From positions 42,409,455 to 42,473,454 of the forward strand of contig CM053799.1 in NCBI GenBank assembly GCA_028671895.1: a stretch of DNA of 64,000 nucleotides. Reading direction: 5' to 3'. Source of the stretch: Oenanthe sinensis. Lineage: Eukaryota; Streptophyta; Magnoliopsida; Apiales; Apiaceae. The first letter of the stretch is position 1, and the number at the start of each line of letters is the position of its first letter. The notes below the pieces were generated by a model, which saw only the letters and a list, made by a program, of their open reading frames with translations, did not search any database and was not told the origin of the DNA. Below, one piece after another: positions 36,525 to 46,137 of this stretch. Position numbers and translations under genes: made by a program.

Positions 36525-37986
36525 TGAAATGGGAGATAGGAGTGAAGGGAAGTAACTCACTGCACTTTCATGAGTACTAGAAATGCTAAATGCAATCTCT
36601 ATTTAATGGTTGATGATAACTCAACAATAGAACATGACATGTAATAATATGCAGGTGCACAGAAATCTTGGATCACAGAGTTCAGTTAAGACAAAGTATC
36701 AAAGGATCATCTACAGACTTGAAGCTCACTGGAAGAAGTTCATTAACATGTTCAGGCCTCAGTGGAGAATAAAAGATATTGACATCTATTCAAGGATGTG
36801 GAAGCTATATAAGATTGTCTTAGTCTATGAAGATTTTAGTGCATTACAATCGAAGCTACAAGTAAGGTTTGCAAAGAAGAATGTGGAATCATGTTCGGAA
36901 TCAAGAGCCCCTATCAAGACTAGTCACTTATGAACCAGACCGTTGCATCAAGTGTCAGGACATTGGAGGCAAGCTCTCGTCGGTTAATATGGTTTTAATC
37001 ATTCTAAAGTTGTTGGTTTTCTTGAGTCATGTGGAGGATCAACAAAGGTGGTAAATCAATGTTGGAGAAATGTCAGCCTAATGGATAAGGGACAGACGGT
37101 ACAACCTGATTTGATCTTACTAAAGCTTCACATATTAGAAGGCCAAATACTTGGACGTGGTGGAGTCACGTATACCGGGCCAAGTATTTGGATAGGGAAG
37201 TCTACACAAATTGAAGAGTGGAATGGAAATATTTAATTTAATTAAATAAAGTATTTATTTATTTATTTATATATTTTATAAATAAAGACATTCTTTATTT
37301 ATATTATATATATTTATTTAAATATTACTTTTACATTAAATATTTCCAAAGGCATGCTTGACACATGACTTTGAAGATATGATTTGAGTGGACAAGAGTA
37401 AAAGGTGGAAAAGCAAAAAGCAAAAAGCAACACCTTTTTTTTAATGTACAAAAAGAACCCAAGTCTTTATCTTCGGTGTGCATCTGGATGAGAAAAGAAA
37501 AGGGGACAGAGAGAAAAATTATTCTCTCCCCCATGGCCAAACTAGATCTTGAATATATTTGTAGCCATGATTTTCTTTATCATACCACTCCTCTATTCTT
37601 CTATTGAAAACACTTGTTAAATCTTGTATAGAAGATAGGGTTGATTTTTGTCTCCTAGATCTACAAAATGTAATAGTTTTAGAGGAGACAAAAATTACTT
37701 CTTTGTTGTGTTCTTGAGCTTATGTTCTTGAACTTGTTTGTAGCATCTACCCCACTTCAATGAATATAAAGTTATATTCTTGGATCTTGTTGTGTTGTGT
37801 GTTTTGGATGATTTACCGTTCATTATCTTGGTTATTTAAATGGTGTTCTTGAGGTTGAAGAAGATGATGAACAATACCCGTGTTTGAACCAAAGAAATTT
37901 TTATGTTGTCCCAAAAATAATTAATAGTCATAATATTAATTTGGGAATCGTATTCACCCCCCCTCTACGATCTCCGAGACCCAACA
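36525..37986 (+). repeat. 3' LTR of outer LARD
   Basis: 1462 bp from TGAAATGGGAG to GAGACCCAACA, the same length as both inner LTRs, which supports these boundaries. It begins directly after the purine tract. Compared with the 5' LTR (14491-15890) it has a few percent differences by eye and the extra first about 60 bp. Confidence 0.92.
36634..36933 (+). CDS. LTR-internal ORF, copy 4 (100 codons)
   Basis: Full-length form of the LTR frame, with the same start and end as 14555-14854. It overlaps another frame at 36869-37054 that contains the two-cysteine 'CIKCQ' stretch. I do not recognise it. It could be a captured exon or chance. Translation is unproven. Confidence 0.25.
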   Translation: MTCNNMQVHRNLGSQSSVKTKYQRIIYRLEAHWKKFINMFRPQWRIKDIDIYSRMWKLYKIVLVYEDFSALQSKLQVRFAKKNVESCSESRAPIKTSHL

Positions 37987-37990
37987 GTTC

Positions 37991-38676
37991 TCCCATCATG
38001 CTCATTTCATATTTACTCTGGATCAACTTAGTAAATTTTTGACAAAGTTTCTCATTAGTTGAGGCAAAAATAATGTCATCTACATAGATTTGAAGAAGAA
38101 TCATAGAGCTACTAAAATTTCTATGAAAGAGAGTTTTATCAACGGTACCTCTAGTAAAGTGATTCTCAATCAAGAATTTAGATAACGTGTCATACCAGGC
38201 TCTAGGTGCTTGTTTCAGTCCATAAAGTGCCTTGAAAAAATAGTATACAAATCCAGGATGAACAGGATCAATAAAACCAGGAGGTTGTTCTACATATACT
38301 TCTTCTTCTAGTTCTCCATTGAGAAAAGCACTTTTCGCATCCATCTGCCACACCTTGAAATTAGCATGAATAACATATGCTAGAAAGATTCTGATTGCTT
38401 TCAACCTTGCAACTGGTGCAAAATTTTCATCAAAATCTATGTCTTCCTCTTATAAATAGCCATTTGCCACTAATCTTGCTTTATTCCTTGTCATTATACC
38501 AGATTCATCCATTTTGTACCAATGACAGACTTGTTCTTTATTTTGGGCACCAGATTCCATACCTTGTTTCTTTCAAACTGATTTAATTCTTTTTGAATAG
38601 CAATTATCCAATCAGGATCATTCAAGGCTTCTTCAATCCTTTTTGGTTCTTCTTGAGACAAGAAACTACTATACAA
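37991..38676 (-). pseudogene. pol: Element 2 RT, N-terminal half
   Basis: This starts with the conserved 'FLSQEEPK...ALNDPDW' entry to RT and a 'GTKW' block. A short deletion near 38508 shifts the frame, and a TAA near 38448 follows. From 38404 it reads through '[25 protein letters not shown]', '[12 protein letters not shown]' and the catalytic YVDD (38075-38086) to 'MSMMGEL', where the LARD insertion cuts it. The rest is at 14490-14200. It would be the polymerase for cDNA synthesis. Confidence 0.9.
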
Positions 38677-39177
38677 TCATTCATTTTGAGTTGCACTTCT
38701 AGTTTTGACACCATCATTTGCATCTCCAATAATCAATTCAAAGGGATGGCTTTTTGTCCATTTCTTTTGTGATGGTAAATTTGTCCTTGAAGATGATGCT
38801 TCATGATCATTGGAATTGTTATGATCATTTTGATGTGATTGATCATTTGAGAACCCTCCCCCTGAGATGGACACTCTACTTAAAGATTTTTGTGCAAAGT
38901 TGTTATCCATCGAATGATTATCAATTGATGTATTATCAGTCGATTGATGATTGTCAACTGATAAGTTATCTGTTGATGCATTAACATCAATTGATGGGGA
39001 GTTTCTAGGTGCTAGATTTCTTGAAATTTCCACATCATCATCACTATCTTCACTATTGCTTGTAGATTCATTTTCAAAATGCAATAGGTCATGAAATCCT
39101 TCATTAAACAACCCTTGAATCTTCTTGTCAACAAATACTACATGCATAGATTCCATAACAATGTCTAATCTAAGATT
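38677..39177 (-). pseudogene. Element 2 integrase-RT linker with SID repeats
   Basis: Low-complexity linker in the same frame as the integrase, entered after a TAA at about 39178 where Tyr is expected. Between about 38900 and 39000 it is built of repeated Ser-(Ile/Thr/Val/Met)-Asp-Asn words, encoded by ATCAATTGAT and variants on the minus strand. A GGGGGAGGG tract (complement at about 38865) encodes Gly-Gly-Gly. Confidence 0.75.
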
Positions 39178-40413
39178 TTAGACTCTGTAAGCTTTGGTTA
39201 TTATTCTATATCCAATAAATATAGATTCATCAGCCTTGGCTTCAAACTTTCCTAGATTTTTACCTTGATTTCTTAGAACAAAGCATTTATAGCCAAAGAC
39301 ATGAAGAAAATTAAATGTTGGCTTCTTGTCTTTTCTCATCAATTGATATGGTGTTTTGCCTTGAAGTTGATTGAACATGGAAATATTTTGAATGTAACAA
39401 GAAGTATTAATTGTTTCTACCCAGAAATATGTAAGAAGTTTTGCTTCTTCTAACATAGGTCTAGCAGCTTCAATCAAGGTCCTATTTTTCCTTTCAACTA
39501 CTCCATTTTGCTGTGGAGTCCTTGGTACAGAGAAATGATGGGTGATACCTTTTTCTTCACAGAATTCTTTCATTGTTGCATTCTTGAATTCAGTACCATT
39601 ATCATTTCTAAATTTCTTGACCTTCCATTAAGTGCCATTGTCAAAATTCTTCACATGATTGATAATGAACTTGCTTTCCTCATCCTTAGAGTGTAAGAAA
39701 TATACCCATGTATATCTTGTGAAGTCATCCACAATGACTAAGGCATATTTCTTTTTAGTAATAGACATGATGTTGACTAGACCAAATAAGTCCATGTGCA
39801 ATAATTCCAGAGGTTTATCAATTGATGATTCAGACTTTGGCTTGAATGATGCTTTACTTTGTTTTCCCTTTTGACAGGCATCACATAGTCTATCCTTGGT
39901 GAATTCCATCTGTGGAATGCCTCTAACCAAATTCTTTCTAACCAATTGATTCATGGCTTTGAAATTCAAATAGGCTAGCTTCTTGTGCCAAATCCAACTT
40001 TCATTTGTATTGGCTTTGCTAAGTAGGCATGTCATAGAATTTGCCTTTACAGAGTAAAAATCATCCACATAGACATTTCCTTTTCTTTCTCCAGTTAAGA
40101 GAATTTCACCAGATTCTTTGTTGGCTATGATGCATGATCCAGTTGTAAACCACACACCATTTCCATTATCACACAGTTGACTAATACTGAGCAAATTGTG
40201 CTTCAATCCATCAACTAGTGCTACAGGTTCAATGATAACATTTTCTTTTCCAATTGAGCTATATCCCATAGTAAAACCTTTGTTGTTATCTCTAAAAGTA
40301 ACTCTTGGGCCAGCCTTTTCCACAAACTTTGTGAGCAGGAACAAATCTCCAGTCATGTGCCTTGAACATCCACTATCCAAATACCAGAGATTTTTCTTCC
40401 TGTTTCCCTGCAC
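39178..40413 (-). pseudogene. pol: Element 2 protease and integrase
   Basis: One frame from 40413 to 39178 with a single TAA near 39628. The protease signature 'YLDSGCSRHM' is at about 40350-40385. The HHCC region lies around 40000-39860 ('CDACQKGK'). The integrase core shows 'HMDLFG' (about 39795), 'RNDNGTEF' (about 39600) and 'VERKNR' (about 39495), so all three catalytic acidic residues are present. The C-terminal 'IFIGY' block is near 39215. This is the best preserved pol segment of element 2. Confidence 0.9.
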
Positions 40414-42878
40414 ACAAATAAAACAATCAAGTTATTTTTGGTACCCACGTTGCCTTGGGTCCTCTTTTATTAGTTACAGTCTGGGCCTTGGTTGCCAACT
40501 TTGATTCCTTTTGTTTTGGTGGGCTTAAGTCCACTTTAACTTCGGGAGTTGGCTTTTGAGGCTTAGACACCTTGGAACTCATGGTAGAATTTCCATGCAT
40601 TTCATTATCTACATTAGGTATATTTCATGGTATTCCAGGCATGTTCATATTTGTATATGCAAAGAATGGATTATACATGTATGGAACTTGTGCATAAGGT
40701 ATATGAACATTAGGTGCAACTAAATTAGAAGACATGGCATTTATGAGCATAGGATTGGTAAGCATGGCATTTACAGACATGGCATGTGCATTTAAATCAT
40801 TTAAAGATATAGAGTTCTTTTCTTTCTTGCATTGCATAGACAAATGATTTACACTACCACATTTAGCACACACCTTTCTAGGTGCATACATATCAGGAGT
40901 ATAATTGTTGTGCTTGTTTATGCCCACTTTTCCATTCCTATTCTTTTTCTTTTTCTCAGACTTAGGTTGGATGATTTCCACAGGTGATATCTCTTCTAAT
41001 TTTACTTTCAATTATTTCTTGGATAAGCTACCTATGTTGATCTTCTCAACCTTAGCCTTAACTTAATTTTTGGTTTCTTTAACAAACTTGATAGGGGTGC
41101 TAAAGTTGTTCTTCTTATTAGCCATTGATGATTTACTTGTCGATGGATGCTTATCCCTTGATTCAGCATCAATCGATTGATAATCCTTATCAGTTGATGA
41201 GGGATTAGCAGTCGATTGATCTTTATCCATTGAAGTATCAACCAATAGCTTGCCTATTGACTTAGGGGATTCTCCTTGAGTATCTAAACCCTAAACATCA
41301 ATAATTTGTTTGGCAGTTTTAGCAGACCTATTCCATTTGTTAATGATTTCAATTTCTCCAATCAGTTGTTCTTTTAACAATTTTTCTCTTCTCAAACTAT
41401 TTACTAGTTCATCTCTAGCATCTTTACTTTCCTGCTTAAATCTATCTAAACAAAAAGTTCATTTTCAAAAAAAGCATTCCTCTCAGCTAAGGCATCAATG
41501 GTGTTCTTTAACTTGAGGTTATCTTTATTTAGAGATTTTAGAGTGACATGCAAATGGTACAATTCATTAGACATTTCATTAATAGTACTATTGCATTCAT
41601 CAGTTGTAAGCTCATAAAAGTTAGTAGCTAGTACCTGATTTGATGATGAACTAGCTTCTTCTTCTTCATGGTTGGCCATTAGAGCTAGATTGATGAATTC
41701 TTCAGAATCACTGTCCTCAGCAGTCCAGTCTTTCTCTTCAGTAACAAAAGCCTTTTCTTTTTGTTTAAGAAGGTCAAAGTTTTTCTTTTTGTAGTCAATA
41801 CCATCATATGACTTTGCCTTCTCTTCTTTTGGCTTTCTGCACTCATTTGAGAAATGACTAGCCAATCCAGAGTTAAAACATTTGAATTTAGATCTATCAA
41901 CCAAATTTTTGTTTTGATTGTTACTTCTAAACTGGGATCCAGGCCTTTGAGCATTTGGATTCCTCTTGAATTTTAGCTTTGAAAATTCCTTGACAGAAAT
42001 GCAAGGTGATCATCAATCTCATCCAAATCATCCTGAGAGCATGTTTCATTTTCTTCACACTTGCCCTTTCCTTTTCTTTTGAATTATTCTTCAACAGCAT
42101 CACCAGCCACCATGACAGAATCTTCTTCACAACCACTTTCATTCTTCTCTTCATTTCCCTTGACCATCAAAGCCACAATTTTCTCTTTTCTTTAATTCTT
42201 CTCAATCTCCTTATCTTGTTAGATTTCCAACTCATATGTCTTGAGAATACCATAAAGTTTCTCAAGAGTGTAATCCTTGAAGTCCCGATATTGTCTAATG
42301 GAAACAGTCATTGGTTTCCATTCCCTTGGAAGAGATCTAAGAAATTTTAGATTTGTATCCTCAGTTGCGTAAACCCTACTACATAGCTTCAATCCATTTA
42401 ATAACTTCTGGAATCTGTTATAGGTATCATTGATAGATTCTCCACTCTTGAAATGAAATGATTCATATTTTTGAATTAGGAGTTGCATCTTGTTTTTCCT
42501 TACTTATTCAGTTACTTCACATAGAGTTTAAAGAGTATCTCATACTTCCTTTGATGAAGTACAGTTTATCACATTGTCAAACATATCTTTATCTAGACCA
42601 TTAAACAGAATGCTCATGGCCTTTTTGTCTTTAAGAAATTATTTTTCATCCTCTTCTGTGAACTAATTGATGAGTTTTGGAACATGTTTGTCAAGAGCAG
42701 GAGTTCCATCAGGGTTTACACCTGTGACTAGCTTCATGGGAACATGAGGACATTTCTCTATGCAGTTAACATAGGAAGGGTCGAGAGAAAGAAGATGCAG
42801 ATGCATTTTTACTTTCCATAGAAAATATTCATCTTTTTCTAGCACTGGAATCTTCACACCTGAATCTTTTTGGCCCAT
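40414..42878 (-). pseudogene. gag: Element 2 gag, several frameshifts
   Basis: Starts at ATG 42878 with the copia Gag N-terminus ('EYFLWKVKM' block) and passes a stop near 42663. The UBN2-type core is at 42488-42219. The zinc knuckle near 41870 has its second Cys replaced by Ser ('CFNSG'). An acidic and helical stretch follows to 41446. After more frame changes comes a Ser-rich part with Ser-Ile-Asp words (41245-41063) and an intact second knuckle 'CAKCGSVNHLSMQC' (about 40880-40845). The segment 40625-41011 ends in a Met/Asn/Pro-rich tail. It would form the particle, but is not translatable as one chain. Confidence 0.85.
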
Positions 42879-42922
42879 ATTGACTGTTCTTGATCTTTAA
42901 ACTTTCTATATGTTGAAAGCCT

Positions 42923-42934
42923 ACTCTGATACCA
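42923..42934 (-). other. PBS of element 2
   Basis: The complement TGGTATCAGAGT matches the initiator Met tRNA site except for the last base. It separates the gag leader from the 5' LTR to the right. Confidence 0.9.
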
Positions 42935-42936
42935 AT

Positions 42937-44059
42937 TCTTATTCCTTAGAACAATGTCAATATTTTTACAAGGGGAGGGGGGCTTGAATACAAATATCAA
43001 AACTTTTTAATGTTTTAATATTTGTTCTTAGTGTTTGAGTATTAAGAGAATATGTATGAACAACAAAGATATTGAAAAATAAAAATGAACAAAAATATTT
43101 TAAAATTACTGATGGATTGGTTTTTCCATTAGTGTATATTTTGGCTCAATGTTCCTAGATTAATAAAAACCTAGCTTCATTTTTACAAGGTTAGAAAATA
43201 AATCAACTGTTCTTATAAAGTTCTCTAAGGCTGAACAGTTGATTCAAGATATATTGTCTAAGTTGTTACTATCTAACAATGCTACCATACTTGTTTATAT
43301 ATATTACAAGTATGTTTTTACAAGTCCTATTCTAGGATTGTTTCTGTCCTATCTTCCCTTTTACCTTTTTCTATTTTATAAAAAGGTTTGAAAGACAACT
43401 TCACTTTGAGTCTTCATAGCCGTCATAGACTGTCTTCCATAGGTGTGCTTTTGTCCTTTGGATCTTTAACAGATAGTCTTTCTGTGTTGTCACAATTAAT
43501 TGATAATTTGTTGTTAAGCATATCAATTGATTCTTCCTTTTATCCATCAACTGATGTTCTTCTTTGATTGATCTTTATATCCATCGATTGATAAATAATG
43601 ACTTATCGATTGATAGATGTTATCAATCGATATATCAATCGATGGGTCTTCACATCAGTTGATGGTTTTCAATATTTGACCTGGTTTCTTCAATTGATTT
43701 TCTATCCATCGATGCTTCAATATTAACTTATCATCCTTCACTTGTATAATTTCCTATCTTCAAATAATTACAATTTGACAGTCTAAGTTACACATTAGTT
43801 GATGACCTATATCAATCGACTCTAACATCAATTGATAATAATAATATCAATTGACTTACACCTTATCGATTGAAATAGACTAAGTACACCTATGCTACAA
43901 TCCAAATTATTAGTTGATTCAGTAAACATTTCAATTGATAAATGGTTTCCTGATCAATTGATATTTATATTTTCCATATCAATTGATCAGTTACATCAAT
44001 TAAAATTTCTATGAATCTAAGTTTAAAGTTATCATCAAATTACATGTAGATTTCTAACA
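42937..44059 (-). repeat. 5' LTR of element 2
   Basis: Sequence from just beyond the PBS to about 44059, where the minus strand would start TGTTAGAAATC and soon reads TTTGATGAT as other LTRs here do. The second LTR is missing, so both ends are estimates. The right half (43490-44000) is packed with ATCAATTGAT, ATCGATTGAT and related words, at least a dozen by eye. Confidence 0.65.
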
Positions 44060-45092
44060 GCTTTAATGAATCTTTACAGGTTTAATGCTTATGTTTGAAA
44101 CTTGTGAAACTTTCAGGTGAGGCGTTTACTGGATATGTAACTATATACAAAGATATGGAATTGGAATATTCATGTAATACACGCGAGGTAATTGAAATCA
44201 TTTAAATTAGTAAAGTCAGAGTGTTTTTCTTATGTTTAATGCTTTACTATTTTTCTTTCTTATTTTGTTGGTATATCTTAGGTATGAAAAATCTGATTCA
44301 AATTCAGAGTGTTGTTGTGCCACAAAATTAAGGTTAGTTTTCAAAAATAAATGTCATGCGCTCAGCTGTTGTGCTTTTTAGTTTTTATGTGTATATTGTA
44401 ATTAATTAAGTATATCATTATAACTCTTGAGTCCTGAGTCCTGATTGAGTCCTGAGTCCTGACTCCTGATTTTGCATATCTACATTTTATTTTAGCTTGC
44501 GGAATTTTATGTTTACTAGATGAGATTCCACATTGTAGCCATGTTCCCAACATGCCAACATCCCATTTCGGGTCTCTTTATATATCCATAGCAAATCCTA
44601 GATAAATTGTTATACATATAGAATTTAAACACCAACATTGTAAAAACCACATTATGATTTATAATTTGTTCATTATGATATCTTTACAGCATATATGTCA
44701 TTCCAAGTTACTAATAGCACAGGGACAAAATGTGTACTTGCCTTCTTCCAGAAATATTCATGTACGCCATGGACTAATGTCATACATTCATACTGATGTA
44801 TGCATTACACTATTTTTACATGATTTATCAATGTCATCCGAGATTCTGTATTTATGTGTCCTGTTGGCTGCTGCAGTATTGCCATGTTGGCGTGTTGGAC
44901 TATTGGTATGTTGCTGATTGGTGATTGTTGAACTGTTAACTGAAATTCAATTGTCATGTTGTAAATTTAAAATTCACTCTTTTATTAATTTAAACTATAC
45001 TTGTAAACCTTAATTATTTGATTTGATGTAAACTATGTTTATTTTTAACTTTATAAGCTCTACAGACTTATTTTATAATTGAATTTTATTTT
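44060..45092. other. Unassigned AT-rich DNA
   Basis: About 1 kb between the element 2 LTR and the hAT-like end. I see no convincing gene. A short tandem of TCCTGAG/TCCTGAT units lies at 44427-44469. The frame 44654-44917 (87 codons) has no known motif. It may be host intergenic DNA or the body of the element whose end lies at 45299. Confidence 0.4.
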
Positions 45093-45299
45093 AGGGTTTT
45101 GGATATTATCAAAATCCAATCCAAATATTTTCGGGTTTCGGGTATATCCGAATCCGATCGGATATCCGTTGGATTGGATATTGATAATAATTTTTAGGTA
45201 TTTTTTCGGTATGGATCGGATTTGGGTATGTCTTAAATTTTCGAGTATGGATATGGATATTGCCATATCCGAGCCTATCCAACCCGAATGTCATCCCTA
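45093..45299. mobile_element. Possible hAT-type MITE terminus
   Basis: The right end reads ...AACCCGAATGTCATCCCTA, whose complement TAGGGATGACATTCGGGTTGGA resembles the TAGGG(A/G)TG start of plant hAT elements. Inside are repeated GGATAT and CCGAATCC words in both orientations. The left end is unclear: TAGGGTTTTGG at 45093 is a weak partner, and the expected 8-bp duplication is not evident. It adjoins the decayed end of the element 3 extra ORF. Confidence 0.4.
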
Positions 45300-45723
45300 C
45301 TTATCACCAGCTCTTGAAGATCCTTCACCATTCTTGTTATTCTAACTTAAGCTACCTACACCTCCATCAGGCTTTCCATCATCATTATCATCACCATCAT
45401 TTCCCTTATTCATCCTTTCAGCTTTCTTCTTATCAAACCTCTCCACCTCCTTCAGAATTCTCACCACTTCCATTGTTTTCTTCAGACTGAGGTAACATTG
45501 AGAAGTAGTGGTAAGCATCTCTCTCAGCTCTAGGCTTGTATTGGCTCACTCTTTCTAAATTTATGGTTTTGTACCTTGCATCTGAAGAGAAATAATATTT
45601 TATACTTAAAGGATCACGAATGATCTATGGAAGTTTCTCCTTGACCATATTTAACAAAATTTTCTTCATATTTTCATTTAACCAGGATTTTTCAATCTTT
45701 ATCTTAAGTCTTATGAGTTCAAC

Positions 45724-45877
45724 TGTAACATCCCACATCGAATAGAATGTGTGTGTTTGGACCCTTTATAAGAACAAGTCAATAACTAATGTATACTAAA
45801 TTGCTAGCTCTTTTGGGTTGATCTGTGGTGGGTTGTTGGGCCCGGTATGCGTTAAGTTGTGGGCTTGGGTTGTTATA
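45724..45877 (+). repeat. TRIM 5' LTR
   Basis: 154 bp, TGTAACATCCC to GTTATA. The ATA end in place of the usual ACA is shared by both LTRs. Confidence 0.93.
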
Positions 45878-45983
45878 AATGGTATCAAAGCTATACCCGG
45901 CCGGAAGTGCAAAGGCACTGCCCGGGTTCCGTAAATTTGTTTGTGGGTTCGACGAGGACGTCGACCCAATAAGGTGAGGTGTT

Positions 45984-46137
45984 TGTAACATCCCACATCG
46001 AATAGAATGTGTGTGTTTGGACCCTTTATAAGAACAAGTCAATAACTAATGTATACTAAATTGCTAGCTCTTTTGGGTTGACCTGTGGTGGGTTGTTGGG
46101 CCCGGTATGCGTTAAGTTGTGGGCTTGGGTTGTTATA
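45984..46137 (+). repeat. TRIM 3' LTR
   Basis: 154 bp, identical to the 5' LTR except for one transition. Followed directly by the TCAAC duplication. Confidence 0.93.

Larger units (their letters stand above)
14491..37986 (+). mobile_element. Outer LARD-like LTR element (non-coding)
   Basis: This large LTR retroelement inserted into the RT gene of element 2. The 5' LTR is at 14491-15890, PBS at 15893, purine tracts up to 36522, and 3' LTR at 36525-37986, so it is read on the plus strand. AGTTC flanks both ends (14486-14490 and 37986-37990), although the 5' LTR lacks its first about 60 bp. The interior (about 9.3 kb without the nested copy) has no gag or pol frame, only scattered ORFs under 110 codons. 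It therefore looks like a large retrotransposon derivative that depends on enzymes of another element. A second copy of the same family is nested inside at 21646-32995. Confidence 0.85.
11381..44059 (-). mobile_element. Element 2: copia retrotransposon, split by nested insert
   Basis: This minus-strand copia element is present as two arms, 37991-44059 (5' LTR, gag, protease, integrase, first half of RT) and 11381-14490 (second half of RT, RNase H, extra ORF). The block 14491-37986 is a later insertion. The RT reading frame on the two sides is continuous once the insert and one copy of the (A)GTTC duplication are removed. The 3' LTR is missing, because the left end stops at the junction with element 1. 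The element word ATCAATTGAT and close variants mark LTR, gag, linker, spacer and extra ORF. Stops and shifts in all genes show it is dead. Confidence 0.85.
45724..46137 (+). mobile_element. TRIM (miniature LTR retrotransposon), complete
   Basis: 414 bp with two 154-bp LTRs (45724-45877 and 45984-46137) that differ at a single base (T/C at about 45840/46082). The LTR begins TGTAACATCCCACATCG and ends GGGTTGTTATA. The PBS TGGTATCAAAGC is at 45880-45891 and a purine tract AATAAGGTGAGGTG precedes the second LTR. The target duplication TCAAC (45719-45723 and 46138-46142) is perfect. It carries no gene and must use proteins of other elements. The near-identical LTRs mean a recent insertion. It interrupts the extra ORF of element 3. 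Confidence 0.95.

Noticed and set aside
42937..44059. The two ATCAATTGAT-rich regions (13.4 kb and 43.5 kb) as the two LTRs of element 2
   Set aside because: Only the word is shared. The left region lies between RNase H and the extra ORF and does not align with the LTR.
44654..44917. 87-codon frame as a host gene
   Set aside because: No motif, no codon or splice context, and a hydrophobic low-complexity end.
45724..46137. Cassandra-type TRIM with a 5S RNA promoter
   Set aside because: I could not see 5S rRNA-like internal promoter boxes in the 154-bp LTR.
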